From the NCBI GenBank assembly GCA_964498015.1, contig CAZCFT010000074.1:1-12818 (forward strand): a DNA stretch of 12,818 bases, in the 5' to 3' direction. Made by a program: the position numbers and the translations under genes. Source of the DNA: CAWEZN01 sp964498015 (GTDB taxonomy: Bacteria; Zixibacteria; MSB-5A5; GN15; PGXB01). Shown here one piece after another: positions 6,496 through 12,818 of this stretch. Under the pieces are notes generated by a model. It ran no database searches. It had not been told where the DNA came from and saw only the letters and a program-made list of their open reading frames with translations. Within the stretch, counting starts at the first letter, position 1; the number at the start of each line of letters is the position of its first letter.

Positions 6496-8790
6496 CTAAA
6501 CTCGGAATAGATATTGGAATTTAACAAAAAACCGTTGTGATGATCGATAGAAATGACTGGCGGCATTGGGATCCCAGTAATCATGGGCCGAGCCAATATA
6601 GAACACGGTGAATGGATTCAGCTTATAGCTCAAAAGTGGTTCGAAAGTCAGGTAACCCTCCCTATAATAAAGGCTGTCCCGTCCATTGAATTCATTATTC
6701 TTGGCATACTCGACTATAAGGCGTAGATACCATTCCCGGCTGAATTGATAATCAAATCGCGTGTGCAATACATAATCCTCGAAGATTCTTTTGCCATTGT
6801 CCGGGAAATTCATGCGGGAGTATGATAAATCCGGGGCAATAATTAACCGTTTGGTCGGCCTAAAGGCCAGAGAGAATTCCATGTCTCTGCTTCTCCCCAG
6901 TATCGGAGACGGAAACAACTGGCGGGCGATTGTCCGCCCCTGCGTCATCGAGAATTCGACGGCTAATGCCCGACCGAACCGCTTATTGATGACAGCCGAC
7001 CATCGCCGAATACTATCAAATCTGATGCCCCTGTATAATTCATCGCTGAAGAGATACTCTATTTCAAAATAGGCTTGTCCCTTGAAATTAAAGTTCACGC
7101 TCGGCACAAGCCATTCATCGTTGCGAATTCCGGCGAAATTCCACTGGCGTGCGATGACGATATTGGGCGACCAGGTCAATATCCACTTGCCATTAGGCCG
7201 AAAATAAGGACCCACATAGGCTTCAAGTGTGCGAGTATCATTACGAGTCACAAAACCGTTATCGGCCCGAAAAGTAGGATTATATTCCTCAAAACTGACA
7301 TTGGCATTCCAGACTCTGGCTTCAAAACCCAAACTGCTATAGAGCGCCCGGCCCCAAAAACGCTCGCCGTCATATGCGAGAGTATGGCGCTCATTGTCAA
7401 ACAGCAAAGAATCTGCGCCTGTAGTCAGCGCCTTGTCGTTTGGTTCGGCAGTATGGCTTGCCAAACTCTGTATGCTGAAGGTATAATTATTGAGAAAACG
7501 CAGAGAAATATCACCCCCAAAAACCGTTCCCGAACCACCGCCATCAAGTCGGCGGTCAGTGATGACGCCTCCTATAAAAGAGTTCTCAAGAAAAGTCCTT
7601 TTGAACCTAAAAACATTCGAAGTACTCTTCCCCGCGCTCCAAATACTGGTCTTTTCAGGCAGGGGAATCAGAATCGGCGTCCGATCATCTCGAGCCAAGA
7701 GGTAAGCTGCGCTGATCCGCCCAAATTTGCCAGTCAGCTTCGCGGCAATTTTTGGGTCTTGAATTGAACGAGTATGCACCGTATTCACCCAACTCCGGAA
7801 AAGGTCGCTCCCTTCCTGGAAAAAGGGTCTTCTCTCCGGATAAGAGATAGCATAGGGGGAATTGACATCAATCTGAGTAGCATCGGATTCCACCTGACTG
7901 AAATCAGGATTGATAGTCAATTCCGCCGAAGAGTTGGATGTCAACCCATAGCGAATATTAAGAGAAGCTTCAGCTTCAACTTTATGATTCTTCAACGGAG
8001 AATGTGGGTCACCCTCATCTTGAAGCTCCCCCGACTGCGAACTGATCAAATTGGGCAATATGTCAAAGTTGGCGCTCGGTTTGATATCGCGGATTCCCGT
8101 GACAGTTCCCCACTGGCACATAAATCAGGGATTATTCCGATCCAGGGCGGACCAGGCATATCGGTATCGAGCATCCCGCTGGCGATCGCGCCAAAAATTG
8201 ATACGCCAAATCTGCTCCGGCTTGTTCGGGAATCGAAGACTGCTGAATGGTATTGCGATTTCGACCTGATAACCGCTATCGGTAATCTGCCCTCTTGATT
8301 CCCAAACAATGTCGAATCCTATGTCCTCACCGCCGTCTGCGTTCATCCGCAGGTCACCCTGAATACCAAGCGGGTTAACAAAAAGCTCATACCCCCATGA
8401 TGCGTCTCCATAGGCATCAAGCATTATTCCAAAATAGTCATCGCTGAAAATATTATCCCTCTCGCACATAGAGGTTCGCACCTGTTTTGGGTTATCCCAG
8501 GCAATAAGCGCGACATATAATTTGCTTTTGTCGAATGTCAAAAGAACCTTTGATTGAACCCCAGGCTTTGCCTGCTCTGCGGGATCAACTTCCGCAAAAC
8601 CATCCGCCACCGCGGCCAATTTCCAAGCCGGCTCATCCAGCTTGCCGTCAATATCTATCTCCCCGCTCAAAAATGTGGCCTGAAAAGTTGGTTTAATCTG
8701 AGGCTTAAATAAATCCTGTCCAAACGTTAGTAATGGCAGAAGCAGAGCGGTTATAAATAGGAGAAATCCCAGTCGTCCTGCATATTTCAT
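6496..8790 (-). CDS. DUF5916-type outer-membrane protein (CBM9-like domain plus beta-barrel) with in-frame UGA; possible selenoprotein
   Basis: Read through one TGA (8127-8125), the frame gives about 764 residues from the ATG at 8790. They comprise a clear type I signal peptide (MKYAGRLGFLLFITALLLPL, then LTFGQ), a CBM9-like beta-sandwich (starting at GEIDIDGKLDEPAWK, ending near IWRINFWRDRQRD) and a long beta-barrel domain. The barrel contains the family landmark NPDFSQVESD ... ERRPFFQEGSDLF and ends in aromatic residues (QYLFRV), as outer-membrane barrels do. The TGA falls at the junction between the two domains, in the order Asn-Asn-Pro-UGA-Phe-Met-Cys-Gln-Trp-Gly. The frame is the same on both sides and no other stop or frameshift occurs in over 540 downstream codons. 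This may be selenocysteine in a UxxC motif, a recent nonsense mutation or a sequencing error. A TTG at 8826 is another possible start; neither start has a clear Shine-Dalgarno. The exact function is unknown. Confidence 0.8.
8092..8127 (-). other. In-frame UGA with SECIS-like stem-loop
   Basis: Directly from the UGA the RNA can fold into one hairpin. The upper stem is CAGU (8115-8112) with ACUG (8106-8103), closing a GGGGA loop. Below it, after one C/U mismatch, GUG (8119-8117) pairs with CAC (8101-8099). After U-G pairs and an A/G mismatch, GAUU (8126-8123) pairs with the AAUC end (8095-8092) except for its last register. The UGA thus sits at the base and G is first in the loop, as in bacterial SECIS elements. 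The distance from UGA to loop (13 bases) is shorter than in most known cases. This was folded by hand. Confidence 0.35.
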
Positions 8791-8920
8791 AAGGGGCAAT
8801 ACGGCGATTCCAGATTTATGTTTCAATCGGAATCGATAACATTGCCGCTTGAAAGGTTACTGCGGCGCCTAATAAATAATTATTCTGGATTTTGTCTAAT
8901 AATATGAAAAATGATGAATA

Positions 8921-9745
8921 TCAGCCATTACAATGGCCGGAGGCGCCAAGCTTTCGGGCTATAATAAAAAGCGCCGATTCAGTGAAAGTGAGACTGCCGT
9001 TCTTGCGTGAAAGCGACAACATGATATCGTTTCTGATCAATTGCTTTTCGCCGTCATTTAGCCCCTCCAGATAGTTTTCGTCAACGATGGCGTTGATGCG
9101 TGCAAGATATTCCCGTGGAGTGACAGGGTCTTCAGTTGTCAAGCGAAATCGACGATTGACATTAAATTTAGCCCGTTCCATTTCCCGGGCGATACCGTCA
9201 AGGCTATACGTACGGGCGCCGAGAAACCCAAGGACGTTTCGACCGACATTTAAGAGACTCGGATTGCGCCGCGCAACCTCTTTGAGAGCCTGAGTGAACT
9301 CCCGATAGACTATGTTGGAGAGAGTAATCATGACAAGCCGCCCCCCCGGTTTAAGAACACGATTTACTTCGCTTAAAAAACGAGCCTGATCTTTAACCCA
9401 GGGGAAAGTCAGAGATGACATCACCAAATTGAAGCTGTTATCGGGGAAATCAAGGGCGAGCGCGTCTCCAACGTTAAATTCCGTGTTACTGGACCCTCTC
9501 TCCTGCGCCATGCCGAGGGCAAATCCAATCATATTGGGGGAATTGTCGATGCCGATCAGTTTTCCACGAGACAGTTGTTGCGCCACTTCCAATGAAAGAA
9601 TCCCCGGACCGCAACCGATATCGAGTATAATCTCATCCCCGCCCAATTTTAATTCGTGCAGCATTGTGGCATAATGCGCATAACGATGCGGCGTCACTTT
9701 GGCGGCATAAGCCGGCGCCACGCGGTCAAATGAATGCACTCTCAT
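8921..9745 (-). CDS. Class I SAM-dependent methyltransferase (Methyltransf_11/UbiE-like)
   Basis: The protein has 274 residues with a Rossmann-type SAM fold. Motif I is LDIGCGPG (41-48), an acidic residue ends beta-2 (GIDNSP, Asp67), and GDALALDFPDNSFNLVMSS carries motifs II and III (about 93-111). LKPGGRLVMI (131-140) is the post-motif loop common to UbiE-like enzymes. The C-terminal 120 residues are less typical and probably shape the substrate site. AAAGGA lies 8 bases before the ATG at 9745. The gene begins 47 bases after the cystathionine lyase/synthase gene and is likely in the same transcript. SAM-dependent methylation ends in homocysteine, the substrate of the operon's first enzyme, but this link is only suggestive. 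The acceptor molecule is unknown. Confidence 0.88.
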   Translation of the reverse strand: MRVHSFDRVAPAYAAKVTPHRYAHYATMLHELKLGGDEIILDIGCGPGILSLEVAQQLSRGKLIGIDNSPNMIGFALGMAQERGSSNTEFNVGDALALDFPDNSFNLVMSSLTFPWVKDQARFLSEVNRVLKPGGRLVMITLSNIVYREFTQALKEVARRNPSLLNVGRNVLGFLGARTYSLDGIAREMERAKFNVNRRFRLTTEDPVTPREYLARINAIVDENYLEGLNDGEKQLIRNDIMLSLSRKNGSLTFTESALFIIARKLGASGHCNG

Positions 9746-9792
9746 GTTACAATTCCTTTCATGGTTTGATTATTCGCATCAATATTTTCCAT

Positions 9793-10932
9793 CTAAGCTT
9801 CCAGCGCTTGTTTCAGATCAGCAATCAGGTCATCAATATTTTCCAATCCGACCGATAGCCGTACCAGCTCATGGCCAATTCCGCGCTCTCTTCGAATATT
9901 TTCAGGAATCGACGCATGAGTCATGGTCGCCGGATGATTTATCAATGATTCCACTCCCCCCAACGATTCAGCCAGAGTGAAAACTTTCGTGGCCATTACA
10001 AATCTCCGGACTGCGTCGGAATCGGCATCAAGCGCAAAAGAAACCATCCCTCCGCCAAGTATCATCCCATTCGGAAGCGGGTTTCCGTCAAGCCCTGGAT
10101 AGAGTACCGACTTTATCCCTTTCTGTTGTTGCAGGAATTCTGCAATGGCGCGAGCATTGGAGCAATGCCGCTCCATCCGAAGCGACAGGGTCTTCAGTCC
10201 GCGAAGCGTCAGAAAAGAATCAAATGGGGAAAGAATCGCCCCGACTCCGTTTTGATAGAAACCTATCTTTTCGGCCAACAGGGGATCTTTGACGACAACC
10301 CCGCCCCCAACAGCATCACAATGGCCGGATATATATTTGGTGAGAGAATGTACTACTATGTCTGCCCCCAACTCCAGAGGCCTCTGGACATACGGAGTGG
10401 CAAGCGTATTATCGACTGCGAGTAGAATTTTATTCTTTCGTGCAATAATGGCAATTTTCTCAATATCGTAGAGACGCATTAATGGATTGGTCGGCGTTTC
10501 CAGCCAAAAAAGGCGCGTTTGAGGGGTGACGGCCTTTCCAAAATTTCCTGCCTGCCTACCATCAACATATGTAAAGGAAATGTTGTATTGCTTATAGACT
10601 CGATTGAAGAGTCGGTAGCATCCTCCATAGAGATCATCCCCAACCACAACATGGTCGCCTGAAGAGAGCAGATTCATCACGGTATTGACAGCCGCCATTC
10701 CGCTGGCGAAAGCAAAACCGTTGGTTCCGCTCTCTACTGAGGCCAGCGTCTGCTCCAGCGCTCTGCGGGTCGGATTGGATGTACGGGAATAAACATAACC
10801 GGATTCATCCCCGGGGAAAGCCAATTTATAGGTCGAGGTTTGAAAAATCGGCGTCGAGACCGCCCCTGTCTCTCCGGAAAATTGATCGGATGAATGAATA
10901 GCTCTGGTTTCGAATTTGTGACCTTTGTTCAT
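9793..10932 (-). CDS. Cystathionine gamma-lyase/gamma-synthase family PLP enzyme
   Basis: At 379 residues this is the usual length for the Cys/Met metabolism PLP family. Visible landmarks are YSRTSNPT (48-55, phosphate binding from the neighbouring subunit), Tyr102 in YGG, Asp174 in VDNTLATP, the Schiff-base Lys199 in HSLTKYISGH, and AESLGGVESLINHPATMTH near the C-terminus. The start is the ATG at 10932. It overlaps the TGA of the upstream gene as ATGA, and AAAGGA lies 8 bases before it. The ATG at 10959 would add nine residues inside the upstream gene. Beside a cystathionine beta-synthase, cleavage of cystathionine to cysteine, 2-oxobutyrate and ammonia is the likely role. Sequence alone does not exclude gamma-synthase or methionine gamma-lyase. 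Confidence 0.93.
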   Translation of the reverse strand: MNKGHKFETRAIHSSDQFSGETGAVSTPIFQTSTYKLAFPGDESGYVYSRTSNPTRRALEQTLASVESGTNGFAFASGMAAVNTVMNLLSSGDHVVVGDDLYGGCYRLFNRVYKQYNISFTYVDGRQAGNFGKAVTPQTRLFWLETPTNPLMRLYDIEKIAIIARKNKILLAVDNTLATPYVQRPLELGADIVVHSLTKYISGHCDAVGGGVVVKDPLLAEKIGFYQNGVGAILSPFDSFLTLRGLKTLSLRMERHCSNARAIAEFLQQQKGIKSVLYPGLDGNPLPNGMILGGGMVSFALDADSDAVRRFVMATKVFTLAESLGGVESLINHPATMTHASIPENIRRERGIGHELVRLSVGLENIDDLIADLKQALEA

Positions 10933-11957
10933 GATAAGAATCCTTTCTCTCTCATCCATTCGTCCGAATAAAATTTGCTCATGTACTTGAATCCGCCATC
11001 GGGGAGTATGACTACTGCAACATCACTGCCTCTCATTTTGGGCGCATATTTAAGCGCGGCATGTACTGCGGCGCCGGACGAACCCCCGGCTAAAATCCCT
11101 TCCTGGCGCGCCAGTTCCCGAGCCGCCAGAAACGACTGGCGATCGTTAACCTGAATTATCTCATCTATTACTGAGAAATCAAGCGTTGGGCAAAGCATAT
11201 CCTCGCCGATTCCTTCCACCAAATAGGTGTGGGGTTCAATCATCTTCTTCTTGGTAAAGTAATCGTGGTAGATTGAGCCGATCGGATCGACCGCAACTAC
11301 TCTGATTTTCTTGTTTTTTTCTTTAAGATATCGGGCCGTCCCCGAAATGGTTCCGCCAGTTCCTATCCCCGCGATGAGGATTGTGATTTTACCTTTTGTC
11401 TGTTTCCATATTTCCGGACCGGTCCTTTTATAATGGGCCTCAATATTCTTGAGATTATGATACTGCCCTATGAAATATGCACTTTCGTGCGATGAGGCAA
11501 TCCGTTTCGCTGTTTCATAATAGCTCTGAGGCGAATCCGGCGGAACGGCTGTAGGGCAGATATGCACTTCAGCCCCAAAGGCTCTGAGCGTATCGATCTT
11601 CTCTTTAGACATTTTATCTGGAATAGTAAAAATGGCCTTATATCCATATACAGCCGCATACATTGCCACTGCCGCGCCGGTGTTACCTGAAGTCGCTTCA
11701 ACTATTGTCCCGCCGGGCCTTAGCTCTCCGGACTTAACCGCCCCGTCAAGAATATATACCGCCATCCGATCCTTAATAGAACCGGTCGGGTTCAGAAATT
11801 CCGGCTTGACTAAAATCACTCCTTTAGCGCCGACAGTAAGCCGATTGAGCTTGATAAGAGGAGTGTTGCCGATTGCTTCGGCCATACTGCGCTTGAAAAA
11901 ATCCTTCGTTGCAATTCTTGTATTTTCGCTTTTCTTGTCCAATTTTCTTCTCTGCAT
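10929..11957 (-). CDS. Cystathionine beta-synthase (catalytic core only) / cysteine synthase family
   Basis: The 342-residue fold-type II PLP enzyme has AIGNTPLIKL (28-37), the Schiff-base Lys62 in NPTGSIKDR, TSGNTG (89-94), the phosphate loop GIGTGGT (197-203) and GGSSG (291-295). It resembles cystathionine beta-synthase more than CysK: PDKMSKEKIDTLRAFGAE, PPDSPQSYYETA, VDPIGS, VEGIGEDM and YMSKFYSDEWM are CBS-style blocks. The C-terminal Bateman domain of the animal enzymes is absent. It should condense homocysteine or a serine derivative in cysteine synthesis. I place the start at 11957, where GGAG lies 4 bases before the ATG. An ATG at 11984 lies inside the terminator stem and would be wrong. 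Expression probably depends on the cysteine attenuator immediately upstream. The next gene overlaps by ATGA. Confidence 0.92.
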   Translation of the reverse strand: MQRRKLDKKSENTRIATKDFFKRSMAEAIGNTPLIKLNRLTVGAKGVILVKPEFLNPTGSIKDRMAVYILDGAVKSGELRPGGTIVEATSGNTGAAVAMYAAVYGYKAIFTIPDKMSKEKIDTLRAFGAEVHICPTAVPPDSPQSYYETAKRIASSHESAYFIGQYHNLKNIEAHYKRTGPEIWKQTKGKITILIAGIGTGGTISGTARYLKEKNKKIRVVAVDPIGSIYHDYFTKKKMIEPHTYLVEGIGEDMLCPTLDFSVIDEIIQVNDRQSFLAARELARQEGILAGGSSGAAVHAALKYAPKMRGSDVAVVILPDGGFKYMSKFYSDEWMREKGFLS

Positions 11958-11972
11958 ATTTCTCCAGAAAAT

Positions 11973-12002
11973 AAAAAAGTCCATCAGGAAACATGATGGA
12001 CC
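11973..12002 (-). terminator. Intrinsic terminator of the cysteine attenuator
   Basis: GTCCATCA (12001-11994) and TGATGGAC (11986-11979) form a perfect 8-bp stem around a 7-base loop, followed directly by TTTTTT (11978-11973). It lies in the leader, just 15 bases before the start of the cystathionine beta-synthase gene, so it acts on its own operon and not at the end of an upstream gene. Confidence 0.88.
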
Positions 12003-12033
12003 GAGAGCTCACAAAACCGACAATACTATTGTA

Positions 12034-12114
12034 CTACCAGTCTGCCTCCCGGTCGTGGCAACAACAGCAATTGGCCCGAATCAAATATTTCTGATTTATC
12101 TTTATCATATTCAT
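12034..12114 (-). CDS. Cysteine leader peptide (26 residues, four consecutive Cys)
   Basis: The ATG at 12114 (or the in-frame ATG at 12108) opens a 26-codon frame ending in TAG at 12036-12034. Codons 16-19 are TGC TGT TGT TGC (12069-12058), and the peptide ends CCCCHDREADW. It lies between a strong promoter and a terminator, in front of cysteine-synthesis genes, so translation itself is the probable signal: stalling at Cys codons when charged tRNA-Cys is scarce. The ribosome-binding site is weak (GAAG, 12120-12117, 8 bases before the second ATG). Poly-Cys leader peptides controlling cysteine genes are known in mycobacteria; this one differs in sequence. Confidence 0.78.
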   Translation of the reverse strand: MNMIKINQKYLIRANCCCCHDREADW

Positions 12115-12150
12115 AACTTCATAAAATATACGATAATTTCCATCGCTTTT

Positions 12151-12178
12151 AATATAATATATATCTACCATTTGTCAA
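12151..12178 (-). promoter_or_regulatory. Sigma70-like promoter of the cysteine operon
   Basis: On the minus strand a perfect TTGACA (12178-12173) is followed after 16 bases by TATATT (12156-12151, 5 of 6 matches) in AT-rich sequence. Transcription would begin near 12144, about 30 bases before the leader ORF and 187 bases before the first enzyme gene. Confidence 0.7.
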
Positions 12179-12224
12179 TAGGAATTTTGTTGTTTTGTTA
12201 CAATTAGGCCCCTATTATCAGTAA

Positions 12225-12243
12225 GACAATGATTGTCAATGAC
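12225..12243. promoter_or_regulatory. Fur-box-like palindrome
   Basis: GACAATGATTGTCAATGAC matches the classical 19-base Fur consensus at 13 positions and contains the perfect dyad GACAAT-G-ATTGTC. It lies about 45 bases upstream of the -35 box of the cysteine operon. A link with iron control of sulfur metabolism would be reasonable, but the match may be chance in AT-rich DNA. Confidence 0.25.
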
Positions 12244-12324
12244 ATAGAATCTCAGCCTCTTCGTGAAATTGCGCCCAAATGGAAAAACTGGGATGGAAAA
12301 GCAGAAGATACCTTGTCCAGAAAT

Positions 12325-12639
12325 TTAAATGAGCTTCTTCAGCCCCGGGCGGAAGGCAAATTCCTTAATTGTCATTGATTCTGGAACGGGATAGACCCCG
12401 GCCCCGGCGCAGAGAGGGCACGGATTCTGGTCAACCTGCCGAACTTCTATTTGCCCGGTGCCGTGGCAAGCTTCGCAAATATTTCCAAGTGGGCTCAATC
12501 CTTTGCCGTCGCAGTACATACATCTATACGCATGGTCGGCGGTTATACAGCGATTGTCTACCCATCCGCGCCCGGAGCACTCAGGGCAGGTTTTTGGGGC
12601 CCCCTCAGCAGGCGGCGTTTTTCTTGTTTCTTTCTCCAT
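12325..12639 (-). CDS. Small zinc-ribbon protein with four DnaJ-type CxxCxGxG motifs
   Basis: The 104-residue protein has four CxxCxGxG motifs: CPECSGRG (18-25), CMYCDGKG (40-47), CEACHGTG (55-62) and CPLCAGAG (74-81). In DnaJ such motifs bind two zinc ions and help hold unfolded proteins. Here there is no J domain, no Gly/Phe region and no substrate-binding barrel, so this is not DnaJ itself. The tail (about 82-104) is basic and ends with GLKKLI. AGGAG lies 10 bases before the ATG. The start overlaps the preceding partial gene by 35 bases in another frame. It could be a free-standing chaperone-like or redox zinc protein; the function is unknown. Confidence 0.75.
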   Translation of the reverse strand: MEKETRKTPPAEGAPKTCPECSGRGWVDNRCITADHAYRCMYCDGKGLSPLGNICEACHGTGQIEVRQVDQNPCPLCAGAGVYPVPESMTIKEFAFRPGLKKLI

Positions 12640-12818
12640 TGGATAATATCTCCTGACTTCTAATAATTATCCATCTCGTTACATACTCAATGGCCGCCGG
12701 CATAGCGGCCATAATCGGTTCGGTCATTTCTTCGCTCAATGTCCGGACGTCCTGTGCCTCTACCGCCAGAATATCTATTTCCTCCGGAGCTGTCATACCC
12801 ATCATTTCTGCCAGTTTA
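12605..12818 (-). CDS. Unknown protein, C-terminal fragment entering from the window edge
   Basis: An open frame runs from the right edge to a TGA at 12605, giving about 70 residues. They are rich in acidic residues (TAPEEIDILAVEAQDVRTLS), with a helical stretch (MAAMPAAIEYVTRWIII) and a basic tail (NGERNKKNAAC). No family is recognised. The region from 12640 to 12818 has no other gene candidate, which supports this as the end of a gene whose start is outside the window. The last 35 bases overlap the zinc-ribbon gene in a different frame, consistent with translational coupling. A chance open frame is possible. Confidence 0.5.
   Translation of the reverse strand, partial: KLAEMMGMTAPEEIDILAVEAQDVRTLSEEMTEPIMAAMPAAIEYVTRWIIIRSQEILSNGERNKKNAAC

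Larger units (their letters stand above)
11973..12144 (-). promoter_or_regulatory. Cysteine-responsive transcription attenuator (leader region)
   Basis: From a transcription start near 12144 the leader carries a poly-cysteine ORF, a small hairpin (ACAAT-AGT-ATTGT, 12032-12020) and the terminator. GACCGGGAG (12054-12046), which directly follows the Cys-His codons, can pair over 9 bases (one G-U) with CTCTCGGTC (12007-11999). This covers the first three bases of the terminator's 5' arm, so the two pairings exclude each other. A ribosome stalled at the Cys codons would leave GACCGGGAG free and allow antitermination. A ribosome that reaches the stop codon would cover it and allow termination. The logic follows the trp/his type of attenuation; the folding was done by eye. 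Confidence 0.75.

Noticed and set aside
7075..7767. Long plus-strand frame (230 codons) opposite the beta-barrel gene
   Set aside because: Shadow of the minus-strand coding sequence with no family features; the minus-strand protein is clearly recognisable.
8100..8150. Frameshift splitting the DUF5916 gene
   Set aside because: The frame is identical before and after the TGA; a single stop codon is the only interruption.
8905..8945. Hairpin GCCAT-TGTA-ATGGC at the methyltransferase stop as a terminator
   Set aside because: The stem is short and the T-run comes about 12 bases too late.
11973..12144. T-box or SAM riboswitch in the cysteine leader
   Set aside because: The T-box sequence AGGGTGGNACC and the SAM-I core are absent, while the poly-Cys ORF and alternative pairing explain the terminator.
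12229..12378. 49-codon plus-strand ORF opening inside the Fur-like palindrome
   Set aside because: It has no Shine-Dalgarno, no recognised motif, and its last third overlaps the zinc-ribbon gene on the other strand. It looks somewhat protein-like but support is too thin.
1..12818. tRNA, rRNA, CRISPR array, insertion sequence or integrase
   Set aside because: None could be recognised by eye on either strand.

Overview
All well-supported genes lie on the minus strand, so the window reads from right to left. A periplasmic adaptor, a LolD/MacB-type ABC transporter and a DUF5916-like outer-membrane beta-barrel with a signal peptide point to a diderm bacterium of middling GC. The protein mix would suit an uncultured lineage of the FCB group (Zixibacteria-like), but that placement is a guess from gene style and not a measured result.

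Right end (about 12.8 to 12.3 kb): the C-terminal tail of a gene cut by the window edge, then a 104-residue protein with four CxxCxGxG zinc motifs and no J domain. A 367-base stretch with no annotated structural gene (12324 to 11958) follows. It holds a strong sigma70-like promoter, a 26-codon leader ORF with four consecutive cysteine codons, a putative antiterminator and a textbook intrinsic terminator. This looks like a cysteine-responsive transcription attenuator.

The attenuator sits in front of a reverse-transsulfuration pair: a cystathionine beta-synthase core enzyme (11957 to 10929) overlapping by ATGA a cystathionine gamma-lyase/synthase (10932 to 9793). Together they would make cysteine from homocysteine and serine, which fits control by charged tRNA-Cys. 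A class I methyltransferase (9745 to 8921) and a DUF5916-type outer-membrane protein (about 8790 to 6496) follow in the same direction. The latter is interrupted by one in-frame UGA in a UGA-Phe-Met-Cys context with an open frame on both sides. It may be a UxxC selenoprotein, or a gene with a recent nonsense change.

A cysteine desulfurase (6372 to 5206) comes next with its own probable promoter. The last unit begins at a promoter near 5.1 kb flanked by two dyads. It encodes a membrane-anchored SpoIIE-family phosphatase with a GAF-like domain, whose real start may be a non-AUG codon, then a membrane-fusion adaptor, an ABC ATPase and the start of the cognate permease. The unit therefore pairs a signalling phosphatase with a MacAB-like export system.

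The two strongest points for follow-up are the poly-cysteine attenuator (11973 to 12178) and the in-frame UGA (8125 to 8127).
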